64,000 bases of DNA from Dermatemys mawii. Lineage: Eukaryota > Chordata > Testudines > Dermatemydidae. Below are positions 33,214 to 44,835 of the stretch, piece by piece. Each line of letters starts with the position of its first letter. Within the stretch, counting starts at the first letter, position 1. A program made the translations under genes and the position numbers. The stretch spans positions 6,784,336 through 6,848,335 of the forward strand of contig ML677385.1 in the NCBI GenBank assembly GCA_007922305.1. Reading direction: 5' to 3'. The notes below the pieces were generated by a model. It ran no database searches. It was not told the DNA's origin and saw nothing but the letters and a program-made list of their open reading frames with translations.

Positions 33214-34114
33214 ACGAGGTTGTTGGTGGTCGCTAAGGTTAAGAGTGCGGCGCGATGGATTTTTGAGCTTTGCCTCTGAGAGGAACAGCAATGGAGGCAC
33301 AGCCCAGGAGGCAGGCGTCAAAGAGGGCTTTTCAACCACTCTGTGCATGGACCATTGTGAACCCTGGCATAAAAGCAGCTCCCGCCTGCGGATGATCCCC
33401 AGCCCAGAATCTCCGTAGCAGCTGCTGCTACAGAGAGGCCAATCCTGCTCCAGGCTTGTCCCCTCCATTGTGAGGCAGCAGCAGAGCTCTGATTGTGACA
33501 GCCCCCCACCACCACTGCTCCTACCCGGGAGGCATTCTCTGCCAGTCCCTTGTGTCACTTCTCCCAGCCCCTGCACAGAACAGACTGTATGGGCTGGGTG
33601 AGGAAAAGTATCTCTCGGAGTGTGAAAAAGCAGACAAATATGCCTCCCTGGTTCCCAGCTGGGCTACCAAGGCACTGCACTGAGTCATTTGGATTTCACT
33701 GCACAATGTGTAGCGTTCGGAAGGTCATGTAATTGATATCTCAAATGTCTCTGTGAAACGTGCAGCCCATTCCCTAAAGGCAGCAAACTGTTACAATTTG
33801 TATGTTCATTGTTGTCAGGGCTCGGGAGTCCTGCTCGAATCATTTTACAACCCAGCTGAATTACAGCATCTGAAGGCTTCATGGTTACTCCAGACCAGAA
33901 CAGAGGATTCTGAAGTGAGGATTCTTGATTGTGCGTTTTCATTTAATTTCCCACTGATAATTTTCCTTATGTATGTGGGCTGCCTCATGGCACCCGTTTA
34001 TTCTTTAGTAATGAATTCAGTGTTTAGGAAATGCATCCGCTTATCAGAACCACAAAAAAACTGCAGTGCAGACTTGCTCTCCCCACACCCCAGACCAAGA
34101 GGATACATGTGCAC
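33214..34114. other. Unassigned, moderately GC-rich
   Basis: Contains overlapping frames on both strands but no domain. The stretch 33240-33620 is richer in G+C than its surroundings and not obviously repetitive; if the exon candidate next to it is real, this would be the adjacent intron. Confidence 0.25.
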
Positions 34115-34382
34115 TATGTAAAAAAACTAGTAAGTCGCACTGCCTTAACTATACCAGTGTAGTTACAACAGTAGAACCCATCTAGCATGGATGCAATTAT
34201 GCTGATATAAAGGTGCTTTAAAGAGGTATAGCTATTCCTAGATGGGAGGGGAAATAACTATATTGGTATAAGGCACCACACTAGGGCTTGTATTAGTATA
34301 ACTATATTGGTTAAGAAAAAAAAAATCACGCCCCTAACCAACATAGTTCTACTGGCCCAACTTTCCAGCATAGGCCAGGCCT
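34115..34382. repeat. 5'-truncated Harbinger-type MITE
   Basis: Internal phrases ACTATACCAGTGTAGTTAC, TAACTATATTGGTATAAGGC and the right end AGCATAGGCCAGGCC fit the MITEs whose ends read GGCCTGGTCTA... The left end is not recognisable and no duplication is seen. Confidence 0.45.
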
Positions 34383-34656
34383 GATACTTCAACTGCATGA
34401 AATCCTTTGTTGTCTCACTTGTCTTTGCAAAAGTTTAGAGCAGCTTCAGGGCTCCCCAGACTTTTCCTGACAGTAACAGTACTTACTGTCTTCTTGGACT
34501 CCCAAAGCACCTATCCCAGGGTGCCCAGCACTGTTGCTGCAAATGGGATTTGGGTAGTTTACAAAATGGCTACCCCACCTCATGTAGCATTCTGAATTGT
34601 TCTGGCCCCAATAGTATTGCTGCCATTGATCGCATGAGAACCAGCATGCTGTACAG
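34383..34656. other. Short unassigned stretch
   Basis: Nothing recognised. Confidence 0.2.
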
Positions 34657-35041
34657 CAGTAAATATCAACCTTTCCATACTAGTGTACCTCTTTCAGGAA
34701 TCTGATTTGTCTCGTGTACTCCAAGTTTTACCTCACTTAAAAACTGCTTGCTTAAAAATCAGACATAAAAATACAAAAGTGTCACAGCACCCTAGTACTG
34801 AAAAACAGCTTTCTCGTTTTTATCCTATAATTATAAAATAAATCAATTGGAATATAAATATTGTACTTACATGTCAATGTAAGTATATAGAGCAGTATAA
34901 ACAAGTCGTCAGTATGAAATTTTAGTTTGTACGGCCTTCACTAGTGCTTTTTATGTAGCCTGGTGTAAAACTAGGCAAATATCTTGAGGAGTTGATGTAC
35001 CCCATGAAAGACCTCTGCATACCTCTGGTTGAGAACCACTG
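34657..35041 (+). mobile_element. Non-autonomous hAT element (copy 2)
   Basis: Starts CAGTAAATATCAACCTTTCC and ends GGTTGAGAACCACTG. Same family and orientation as 7827-8247; this copy lacks the A-run and keeps a better right end. Flanking 8 bp (CTGTACAG and CACTGCAG) agree at only five positions, so the duplication is not proven. Confidence 0.7.
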
Positions 35042-35543
35042 CACTGCAGTGTGAAGGAGCAGAGCCAATTCTTTATGCTAGCAGCCAATCTCACACAGCT
35101 GTAATATGAAAGTCACCTGACTGCTGAGGGTTGTAAACAGCAGCAGGTTGAATTTAGGAGGATTCTAAAGTCTTTGAGATTGTACCTACCTAGGGGATAC
35201 CACCCAACACACCGCCCCAGGACATGCAGTGGGCCAAGTTGCTTGACATTAGTGTCAGTCTTAACTGATTTCTGGCCATGAACCTTGCTCAAGTGAAAAG
35301 CCAGCTGTGGATTTGGTTCTGGAGGGATGCTGTAGTGCTGAGTGAGATGACAGTGAGCCACTAAAGAATTCCCAAAGGGATAGGACACCTTTTATTATCT
35401 CTGGCTGGAAGTGGGCCCAACATTGCAGTATATAATAATTATAGCGTCTTAAAAGCGTTCGGATGCCCCTACCCTCGCCACATCCAAGTGTGGTCCAATA
35501 ATCAGGAAGCAGATATAACACATACCCAGGGTACAATCTAGAC
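35042..35543. other. Unassigned
   Basis: No gene or repeat recognised; open frames on the minus strand up to 105 residues carry no domain. Confidence 0.25.
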
Positions 35544-35650
35544 CAGGGGTGAGCAAACATTTTTGGCCCGAGGGCCACATAAGGGTTGCAAAACTGTATG
35601 GAGGACCGGGTAGGGAAGGCTGTGCCTCCCCAAACAGCCTGGCCCTGCCT
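35544..35650 (+). mobile_element. 5' fragment of a GC-rich hAT element
   Basis: Starts CAGGGGTGAGCAAAC, followed by TTTTTGGCCCGAGGGCCACA and GGTAGGGAAGGCTGTGCCTC, the same 5' end as the full-length element at 55143-56171. It breaks off near 35650 with no right end. Confidence 0.7.
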
Positions 35651-36295
35651 GATTTAACAAATGATGCTAAATTCAAAGCACGGCTTTTCCTCACCATACA
35701 CTCTCAATATTCTTACTGGCCAAGTGTCTAGGCCAGAAACCTTCTTCCACGCAATGGCTGCTTCCTTAGTTCCTTTTGGTGCAATGAATTGACTGGAGTG
35801 ATCAAGGAGGTGGAGTGGGTGCCTTGGGGTGTTTGTCCCCCTTTTTAAAGTGTCAGTCCCTCCCTGGCAAAACATTTCCAATTGACATTCAGGAGACAAT
35901 AAGTCTGTGTGGATGGAAACTCCATGCTGTTTCTTTGCTAAAATCTAGATGTTTTGCCCATGACCCCTTTCCTGCCAAAGAATGGTCATTTAGCAAGTGA
36001 GATGGCCCATATGCCTTGTTTACATCTGGCTGAAGCATCAGTTTGTCCTTTATCTTGGAGGTACTGGTTTGGCCACTCACCAGCCTTGGAACAGGTTTTA
36101 GTAACACCATGCAGTGGATTCTTATAACTTTACATACAATGTTGATACACATATTTTCTAGGGCAATAATGACCAGCAAATTCTGAATTTTCAAATCATA
36201 CCTCACAAGGCATACTTGTACAACTATTATTATAATAGTGTGCAAGGAGTGAATACAAGGGTCCCTTCTGTCACAGGGTGACCTCTTCAGTGCCC
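35651..36295. other. Unassigned
   Basis: No gene recognised. Could include the 5' part of the Harbinger element whose transposase relic follows, but no TIR was found. Confidence 0.25.
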
Positions 36296-36296
36296 A

Positions 36297-37060
36297 GAGC
36301 TACTGAAAGTTGCTCTTGCTTTGTGGAAGCTGGGTGCAAAGAGAGCCATTTGCTGACATACCTTTTGCAATAGGCAAGTCTGCAGCCAGGGCCACTGTGT
36401 TAGAGAAATGTACAACAAAAACAAAGCTCTGTCAGCACGTGTGATTTCTATGAAAAGTGTCCCATAAGGAATAGAAAAATGCAAGTGCAAATGGGAGTGA
36501 AACACCGTTGCCCCTGACAAGAGACACAGGTACCTGCCAACCAGACAATTACTCGATTGTGATGCAAAACCTGGTACTTTACAGAGGCTATTTCCTGGTT
36601 ATTGACATTAAGTGGCCATATTAAGAGCACGCTTCATAGGATTTTTCAGAACTTTGATCTGTAAAATAAGGACACTCTTCCCCAACATACATCATAATAC
36701 CCATGTCTCTGTTGCTCTGACAATCGTTGGTGATCTTGCCTATTCTTTGATCCACTGGCTAATGAAGTCTAATCCAGATTACACCAATAGAGAAAGGGAT
36801 TGCTTCTGCTCCAGTTTTAGCCAGGGTTCAATGATGGCTAAATATTGCCTGTGGGAAGTAAAAGGTGAGGTGGAGAAGCCCACTGATAGCTCAGTCATAA
36901 TGAAGTTACCTGCGTCTCCACTGGTTGTGCTTGCTCTCCAAGGAGGAGAGATTGCCCAGAGGAAATGGAATACTATGGTTTAGCAGCTGGAAACCGAGAG
37001 TCCAATGCAGCTGATGGCCTGCAGGCACCAAGGGGATAGAACATACTTACTGGCATCCTA
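36297..37060 (+). pseudogene. Decayed PIF/Harbinger transposase (HARBI1-type)
   Basis: Harbinger transposases are DDE nucleases that cut and paste DNA, generating TWA duplications. Segments in order: VALALWKLGAK (36309 on), then after a frameshift AIGKSAARATVLEK (36367 on), YSIVMQNLV with RGYF and IDIKWP (36550-36610), HDAR-like ARFIGFFRTLI, then IVGDLAYSLIHWLMK (about 36726-36770), which holds the second catalytic Asp at 36732-36734. The next box, MMAKYCLWEVKG, corresponds to M-V-V-E-x-A-F-G-x-L-K-G, with Lys (36840-36842) where the catalytic Glu should be. The open frame 36612-36983 (GTG-initiated) covers only the C-terminal part. Frameshifts, stops and the lost Glu show that it is inactive. 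Element ends not found. Confidence 0.75.
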
Positions 37061-38689
37061 TGTCTAGAACAGCTGCTGTGGGCAGCCAGTTATGAAGTGT
37101 ATTAACTTATTTTAGTCATCAGCTTCCTGATTATGCTTGATCATTGCTCCACAGTTAGGTGTGGAAGGGGTGTGGGCATGGGAATGCTTTTCTGATATTA
37201 TGATACTATTATCATAATTTATTGGGCTGTATTTCTGTTGGATGCATTTAAAACAGGATGCATTTTCCTTTAAAGCATCAATCAATAAATTGGCTCATGT
37301 TTAAGAACAAGTGATTTTGTAAACAATCGTTTAAAACACAAGATGGGGACTCAGGGAGAAAAGAGTCTACCATGTTCTGATCTCCCAAAAATCGGTCAAA
37401 TGTGAGCAGTCAGAGTATGATTGTTGCTTGGGAGAGGAGAGGGGGAAAAAGGTTCAAGGGACGGTTGCTGAGATTATGGCAGCCTGGGAGAGTGTGAAAA
37501 GCGTTAGTTAGTTGTTAGACTGGAAAGGGCTTGTCAGTTGCTGATGGAAGGTAATGCTAAGTCCCTGCTCTTGGCAAAGTCTCTGGCATCCATTTTTTAA
37601 TGGCAGGATGAAAGATCTCATGCATGATCTGCCTGATAAACCAGGCCTGGCTGTCCACATCCATCTACCATAAGCAGATCTCATACTTTATGTCATGTCT
37701 CTGGTTCTCTTTCTGCATACGAAGTTTTAGTTTCTCCCCCCAGCTCTAATCTCTCTTGCAACTGCCCCTGCCACCTTTTTTGTGTCTCTCTTCCTCATGA
37801 CAGCAGCAACTATGACTCCTTCCCTCTCTCCTGGTGGGACTATTTCAACCCTTGACATTACCTTCTTCAATTTGCTATGGGGATTTGTGTTTGCTCTCTT
37901 TTGGCCTCTCTAAATGTCACTGGAGCTGTAAGCTATTTCAGGGGATCCATTAACACTTTTCTCATTCAGTGCATTGACCACTGACTATGTGGGGAGGACC
38001 AAGCAGAGAGGCAAAAGAAAATATATTAAGATTACATTATCAGCTTCGTACAGTACTAGTGTTGCAAGTTTGAATGCAGCTGTTTTGTGCACAGAAAGGC
38101 CATTGTTAAGTGAAGTCCCTGAAACATCATTACTAAAATACAAAGTATATTTTTCTAAATACCACCGATTTTTTGAAGTGAAATAATCAAGTCTTGAGAG
38201 GAATGAGTGGGAAACCAAAGGTTAATGCACTTTCTTGAACAATTCCTCAGCCAAGTTCCATGGGTATTTTTCTTTTCTGTTTGGACCTTAAAAAGACTGA
38301 CTTTATTACAGGCCACCTTGAAGGAGCTCAGCAAGTAATACTGGGCTCCTCACGTTCTGGCTTAAGGCCTGGTTGCAGCATAGAGATGTTGCTAATCACC
38401 CCACTGGGCAGTCTCCTCTACCCAGCTGGATAGTAGGTTTGTCACTGTAGATCACGAGGTGCTGCTGATTTGTCCAAGAAACCTAGCAGGAGTGGCTGGA
38501 ACTGCACTAAGCTGGCTCCATCATGACTCTCAGCTGGATCCCAGAGAGATGTGACGGGCAATTGCATCTCTATCTCAATGCGTGTCACCTGTGGGCTCCC
38601 ACATGGCTCACTTCCATTCCCCTCTGCATCATGTTCTGCCTGCATGTGAAATGCCAAGGAGAGAATGAGAGGACACATGAGCTTCCATG
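37061..38689. other. No gene recognised
   Basis: About 1.6 kb without recognisable repeat or gene. A pyrimidine-rich tract lies around 37735-37850. Frames at 37974-38218 overlap on both strands and have no domain. Confidence 0.25.
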
Positions 38690-38924
38690 CATGGCTGTGT
38701 CGCTACAGCCGTGCCGCTAAAAGTCGCACAGTGTAGCCACTGTTTGTCGGCTCTCCTGCCAACAAAAAACTTCCATCCCCAGCGAGTGGGATTAGCTTTG
38801 TGGGCAGGAGAGTTCTCCAGCTGACAAAGTACTGTTCACACCAGCACTTGTCATCAGCAAAACTTTTGTCTAGCGGGGTGTTTTTAAAAGTTTTTGTTGT
38901 TCAGTTGCCAGTGTAGACAAAGCC
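38690..38924 (+). mobile_element. Harbinger-type MITE, 5'-truncated
   Basis: Internal TTTGTCGGC, CAGCAAAACTTTTGTCTAGC and the right end TTGCCAGTGTAGACAAAGCC are typical of a turtle Harbinger MITE whose right terminus reads ...GTGTAGACA(A/T)AGCC. Followed by TAA at 38925-38927. The left end is eroded. Confidence 0.65.
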
Positions 38925-38927
38925 TAA

Positions 38928-39606
38928 GGGCATGGTTACACTTACAAGATTATAGCGCTATTGGTTATAGCAGTCCCCTTATACAGTAATATGTATAGCG
39001 CTATTATTGTATGTCCACACTCAGACGCGCCAGCGGTATAGCATGGCCACATTTGGGGCACTTAATGCAGCATTAAGAGCAGCGCATTAGGGCAGGTATC
39101 CCAGCATTCAGCTGGGTGCAACATGCTTTTTAAACGAGAGGGGTGAGGGGGGACGCGTTGTGTGTATGTGGAGGGAGAGAGACAGTGTTTTTTCCGTTCT
39201 TCTGAAAGCCTGTCAGCGAGCCTCTGCTCACAGAGGGCTTTGTTTTCACACAGGCTCCCTTCTTAAACATTTGCATTGCTTATCTGTGGAGTTAAGAGAG
39301 AAACTCTAAAGAGGTACTTCCGCATTCCTCCAGCCGAGTTCAAAACAAAGGGAAGAGACGTCAATTGCCTTAAATGGCTCCAGGCATCTCGAGAAATCAC
39401 TTGTAGCGCAGTGGGTGTCCACATTCTTGCTGTAGCACTACAGCAGCTGTGCTACAGCCCTTATTCCCCATGCGGAGGTGGATTACCAGGAGCGCTATAA
39501 CTCCGTGGTTATAGCGCTCTATGTGACTTGCCAGTGTGGACGGGGAGGAGGTTATAGCGCTCGTGGGGGCTTTATAGTGCTATAAAGTGCCAGTGTAACC
39601 AAGCCC
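38928..39606 (+). mobile_element. Harbinger-type MITE, tandem copy A
   Basis: Starts GGGCATGGTTACACTTACAA and ends CAGTGTAACCAAGCCC. Flanked by TAA at 38925-38927 and 39607-39609. Subterminal AGCGCTAT motifs repeat many times at both ends (TATAGCGCTATTG, GTTATAGCGCTC). 679 bp, non-coding. It inserted at the TAA that also borders the previous MITE. Copy B, next door and in the same direction, is about 95% identical by eye. Confidence 0.85.
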
Positions 39607-39615
39607 TAAGACTTA

Positions 39616-40277
39616 GGGTATGGTTACACTTACAAGATTATAGCGCTATTGGTTATAGCGGTCCCCTTATACAGTAATACGTATAGCGCTATTGTATGTC
39701 CACACTCAGATGCGCCAGCGGTATAGCATGGCCACATTTGGGGCACTTAATGCAGCACTAAGAGCAGCGCATTAGGGCAGGTATCCCAGCATTCAGCTGG
39801 GTGCAACGTGCTTTTTAAACGAGGGGGGTGAGGGGGGACGCGTTGTGTGTATGCGGAGGGAGAGAGACAGTGGTTTTTCCGTTCTTCTGAAAGCCTGTCA
39901 GCGAGCCTCCGTTCACAGAAGGCTTTGTTTTCACACAGGCTCCCTCCTTAAACATTTGCATTGCTTATCTGTGGAGTTAAGAGAGAAACTCTAAAGAGGT
40001 ACTTCCGCATTCCTCCAGCCGAGTTCAAAACAAAGGGAAGAGACGTCAATTGCCTTAAATGGCTCTAGGCATCTCCAGAGATCACTTATAGCGCAGTGGG
40101 TGTCCACATTCTTGCTGTAGCACTACAGCCCTTATTCCCCATGCGGAGGTGGATTAACAATAGCGCTATAACTCAGCAGTTATAGCGCTCTACGTGCCTT
40201 GCCAGTGTGGACGGGGAGGAGGTTATAGTGCTCGTGGGGGCTTTACAGCACTATAAAGTGCCAGTGTAACCATGGCC
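39616..40277 (+). mobile_element. Harbinger-type MITE, tandem copy B
   Basis: Starts GGGTATGGTTACACTTACAA and ends CAGTGTAACCATGGCC, flanked by TTA at 39613-39615 and 40278-40280. 662 bp. Differs from copy A by scattered changes (many at CpG), a 3-bp deletion near the left end and a 14-bp difference around GTAGCACTACAGC. Only three bases (GAC) separate the TAA of A from the TTA of B. The open frame in A (39276-39500) is broken in B, so it is not a conserved gene. Confidence 0.85.
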
Positions 40278-40280
40278 TTA

Positions 40281-41103
40281 GTCTGACATGTGAGATCAGC
40301 CTCAGTTAGTCCAATACACTTCTCATCTCTGAAGATAATGTTAGAAAAAGAGTTTGACGTTTCATTGCTGATGCTGCCAAAGAACCATGAAATCAACAAT
40401 CTTGCACCTCGGGGAACTTTCCTTAAAGGAGTGCGGGGAGGAGAGGAGTAAACAACACTTAGATACAAACTTCCTAGTGTATGTAAATCTTTCTTGCGTT
40501 TTCACATTAAGCCATATAGATAACAGGTTAAATGTCTAATGAAAGTGGGTTGCATAAGCATTTAATTAATGCAAGTTACCCTGAGTTTTACATTCTCAGG
40601 AAAGAATACAAAAAGGGTTACTAAATGGTCAATATTAACAAAAAAGTTTGAGCGAGAACAGCATGAAAACTAAGGCTCAGTCCTGCAATTGAATCTGTGT
40701 ATGTGGACCTTTAACACTGAGAGCCTCTGACTTCAGTGGGTATAAGCAGGATTTATGTGGTGTTTAGGTTTTGTACTAACCCTCTGTTCAGGGGTGAATG
40801 TCACCCTATAGGATCAAGAATTCTGTAATCATCCTCTGCATGAATGGGGTAGTTTCTTTCTGGTTTGTTTTTTTAAAATATACATTTATATTAACAACTC
40901 TGGAAGCATTATAAAAAAGTCCCCACACAAACAAACAAAAACACACCACCCTCAAATCCAGTTCTTCCAAGAAGAATAATAGCTTTATCTTATTTTGGTT
41001 CTCAGCATGTTGATCGTTACCTCTGTTGGATTTTCTCAGCGTTTAAGTGTGCCAGCTTTCCAAGCCATTTTTCCTGACTTAATATAATCAAATACAGCAA
41101 ATG
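40281..41103. other. No gene recognised
   Basis: Unassigned AT-rich DNA. Confidence 0.25.
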
Positions 41104-41345
41104 TTTCCACTTATATAGCATTCTTCATCCAAGATCTCAAGCCACTTTAGGAACATTAATTACTTTTCCCATCACTCTTGTGAGGTAGTTAAATAAGGAG
41201 TATTATAGAGAGATACTGGAAAACTGAGGCACCAGAATTAGCTGACTTGATCCACAGCTATGCTATACAGCAAGTCAGTAATAGAACTGGGAACAGAGCC
41301 CATTTGATCAGATTCACTGTCCTCAGCTGTAACAATTAGACACCC
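41104..41345 (-). repeat. MIR-like SINE
   Basis: Reverse-complement landmarks: TATAGCATTCTTCATCCAAG, TCTTGTGAGGTAGTTAAATA, GGAAAACTGAGGCACCAGAA and CAAGTCAGTAATAGAACTGG. Diverged, no clear duplications. Confidence 0.65.
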
Positions 41346-43503
41346 TCTGCTCCAATCCCTGTTGTTAAATAGCTAGTAGATACAACAGGAAGTTAGGGCT
41401 CCTGGGTTCTAGCCTCATGTCTTCCACTGACTTGCTTGATGGCTTTGGTCAAGTAAATAGACCTTTCTGGACTTCAGTTTCACCATCTCTGTCATGGATA
41501 TAAAGCTACTTGCTTAACTTGTAGGTGCAAAAATTAGTGTTAGAGAAGATTTTTTTAAAATCAGCCAGTAATCACTGGATTTATTCTGGTAAAGCTTAAA
41601 GTAATTAAAAATGGAATTGATAAAAACCAGGACTTCTCTATCAGTCCAAATATGCCTTTCAGAAAATTCAGGAGGAAGACTCTCAATTCACACCATCCCA
41701 TACAAAATGCTGGAAATCCAACATGTGCACACTTACTCTTCCCAAAGCTGAAGAAGTTTATCTGCCTAAGGCAATGATTTAATGCTTCATTTGTACAGTT
41801 TATAAATCCAACTAATGGTGAGTTCGTTGTAGTCATTACAATTATCCCTCTTCCCGTTTAAAAAAAATAAACACAGCCATATACAGATTACGGAAAGCGC
41901 TTAGCATGGTGAATTACACAGTCTCCTTCTCAAGGGCCTCTGAGGAGGTCTTCACCTGTCTGGTTTTAAATACTCCTGCTCCCTTGCCTCCTGTGTTTGC
42001 TGAGCCTACCTGGCCTTTCCTGTGCCTAGGCACATAAGGAAGAGGGAACAGAAAACACCAGCCAGACGGCACTGTTTAAAAGCATAATCCTCCCTCTCTG
42101 AAAAGACAGAGAAATCTTCAAAGGAGGATGGATACTCACCCTCCGATTGCCCCCAAGAACTGAAAACTCTCACAGGCCTACATCATAAATAATTGAACTC
42201 CGGAATGCAGTGCCAACTCTGTTCATGCTCTTGGTGGCTGCAGGACAGTTCATGGAGTGCCTAGATTGTTATTTTAACACTTGCCCTTGGAGTCAGTTCC
42301 CCAACTGAGCAAAATGTGTCTTTTTCCTCTCAAAATTACAGCCCCTCAGGGTCCAATCCTGCTCCCACCGAAAGAGGCTTTTAGCAAGATCTTTGGCAAC
42401 TTTACCCGTGGTGCCAGCATCCTAACTGTACAATGACGTGACTATTCCATCAAAGAGCTGTTCACTGGTCTATGACTGTGAACACGCATCTACATCACAG
42501 AAGTCACCATCCCAATTGATACTAACTGCCTCAATAGATAGGCCAAGGATTTAATGAGAATGGAAAGTAATCTACATTCCCAGTCCTACGAGGTAGTCCC
42601 TTCAGGGCAGGTTTGAAGCACAATGGCAGAGCAGTGTGGGGGAAGCTTTGCTGCTTCTGACCTACCAGATATGAGGTTACCTAAGAGAATGTCTATCTCC
42701 AAGGCTGTCAGTGCAATGCCTTAATCTTGGACACCAGGGTCGGCGAGCAAACAGACACTGCAGAGCAGTTATATCACTCCCTTGAGCAGCTGGGCATCAG
42801 GGGCCTTAAGGGAGTGGGAGGAGCTTTAGTTCCAACCCCTCCCCCAAACATCCCAGCCAGCATAGCTTCATCAATGTGCCAGGGAACATACATTATGCTG
42901 CGTACAGACCTATCACAGACCATTCCCTCTCTGGAGCAGTGGGAAGATTTAGGATTTGCCCAGTGGAAGCACACTGTCACAATCTAGCCCACAACTTTCA
43001 TCTTTGGTCTGATTCTTATCTGTTTATTTCACCTTCAAGTCAATCCTTGACTTAATGTATACACTTTTCAATTTCTTACTACCATTGACATTATTGTCAA
43101 CTCTGATTATTTTAAATCACAGTCTTTTGTTGTTTGGTGTTTTATGTAAAGCCCCAGCTCCTGGAGACATGTGATTGAGGAAGCAGCTCAACTTTCAAAA
43201 ATAATTTCTAGCCCCCTGTGGTAGACAAAAGCTTGAAAACATGATCCAAATGCACCATAAAGGCTCCAACAGGAGAAGATACAGAACCCCCACTGCCACA
43301 CCCAACTATTTTTTAAATCTCATGATTTGGGGGATTTTTGAATGTTTGTGGTTGGCAATATTACATTACTAATAATCAGATATTTGATTCCCCCATCACC
43401 CTCACTTTTGTGTTCTTGAACTCTGTCTTTGGATTACATGTTCAAAGCCATACTTTTTCTTACACATTTTTAATCTGCTTTCTATATATTTTTCCCTATT
43501 GTT
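41346..43503. other. No gene recognised
   Basis: About 2.1 kb without a named repeat or gene. The GC-moderate block 42590-42990 has overlapping frames on both strands (86 and 68 residues) without recognisable domains. Confidence 0.25.
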
Positions 43504-43528
43504 TTCTTCTTCTTCTTCTTCTTCTTCT
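43504..43528 (+). repeat. (TTC)n microsatellite
   Basis: About eight uninterrupted TTC/TCT units. The poly-Leu and poly-Ser frames across it are artefacts. Confidence 0.9.
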
Positions 43529-44344
43529 CATTCTTTGCGTGAGCAATTGCTTTTCTCCTTTGTTCTTAAATCAGATATCTCTTGCAATTTAGAGCAGTCT
43601 GCCTTGTCAGTTTCAATAGACCTGAGCAGCAGCTCAAAGTTACAGCAGCGCATTTGTGAGGCAACCAGCTCTATCCTTGCATCAGTTATCCAGGACCCCT
43701 GACAAAGAGAAATGGCAGCCTCACCTGCTCATGGCTCTGCACAAAACTAAAACAAAAGAGGTAGTTACATATTTGAAGCAGGTTAAAGCTATAATCTGAA
43801 TAATCTTCATTTTAATATTAAATTATATTCTTCCTTTTATAAGTACAATTTAATACTGTTAATTAGAATTCTAAAGAACGTTTCATTCTATGTAAGTTTC
43901 AAAATATCCTGGTGTGAGAGAAGAAAACAATTACTTTTTTAAAAAGCTAACCACCACATCATGCAAGTACTCTGCGTTCTGGGACTGGGCTGTGGCACAT
44001 TTGTAGTTGTAATACAAGCAAGAACACTAAAATAATTCATTTTCTAATTGTAATCATTTACTTCTAGCATTCCTCAATATTAATCCAGTGTAGTCACATA
44101 TTTATATTTTGTTAAAAAAAAAGGTTACAGAACATACTTGAAATAACCAGTTCTGTTGCAGAATTATTTTTCATGTGATTTCCCCTTCAACTAATAAGGG
44201 CTTGCAAAAATTTCAAATGCGAAATTACACAACATGGAAAATATGACCAAGATTTAGAAACCTGATTTTTCAACTCCTGAAACATGGGGTCCTTTTCACA
44301 CCTTGATCCCCCTCACACTCAGGATAAATAAGAAATGTTTTATT
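43529..44344. other. No gene recognised
   Basis: AT-rich, unassigned. Confidence 0.25.
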
Positions 44345-44835
44345 ATTTATCTATGGTACTTATATGGCCTGTAATACTGTAGTATCTGGGCACCTCACAA
44401 TTTTGAATGTATTTATTCTAACTCCCCTGAAGGCAGAGAAGTGCTGTTATCCCCATTTCACAGATGGGGAACTGAGGCACAGAGAGACCAACACCTAGTC
44501 TACACTAAAATGTTGGGTCGACCCAACTACATCTCTCAGTGGTATGAAAAATACACACCCTTCAGTGATGTAGTTAAGCCAACCTAACCTCTGGTGTAGA
44601 CCACACTAGGATGACGGAATAATTCTTCTGTCAGCCTAGCTACCACTCTCATGGAAGTAGATTAACTATGCTGACTGGAGAACCCTTTCCGTTGGCATAT
44701 GGAGTAGCTATGCTGAAGTGCTGCAGTGTTTCAAGTGTAGACAAGTTCTAAAAGCAACTTGTCTAAGTTCCCATATAAGTCTGTGGTGGAGCATGGAATT
44801 GAGCTCTAGTCTCCCAACCCTCAGTAACAGAACCT
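44345..44835 (-). repeat. MIR-like SINE, split by a MITE
   Basis: Left part (44345-44491) shows TTATCCCCATTTCACAGATG and GGGGAACTGAGGCACAGAGA; the right part (44749-44835) resumes with TAAAAGCAACTTGTCTAAG and GGTGGAGCATGGAATTGAGC. The break is at the TTA/TAA of the CAAGT(C/T)ACTTA box, the same position as in the SINE copies at 1340 and 11787. Confidence 0.75.
44492..44748. mobile_element. Harbinger-type MITE inserted in the SINE
   Basis: Ends read CACCTAGTCTACACT and AGTGTAGACAAGTTC, degenerate versions of GGGCTTGTCTACACT. Flanks are CAA (44489-44491) and TAA (44749-44751), a 3-bp duplication with one change. Internal phrases GATGTAGTTAAGCCAACCTA, GTGTAGACCACACTAGGATG and GGAATAATTCTTCTGTCAGC mark a family different from the MITEs at 1476 and 11683. 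257 bp, non-coding. Confidence 0.75.

Noticed and set aside
39276..39500. 74-residue frame in Harbinger copy A
   Set aside because: The neighbouring copy B carries the same DNA but the frame is not kept.
43338..43592. Frame with a run of leucines (or serines in the next frame)
   Set aside because: Generated by the TTC microsatellite.
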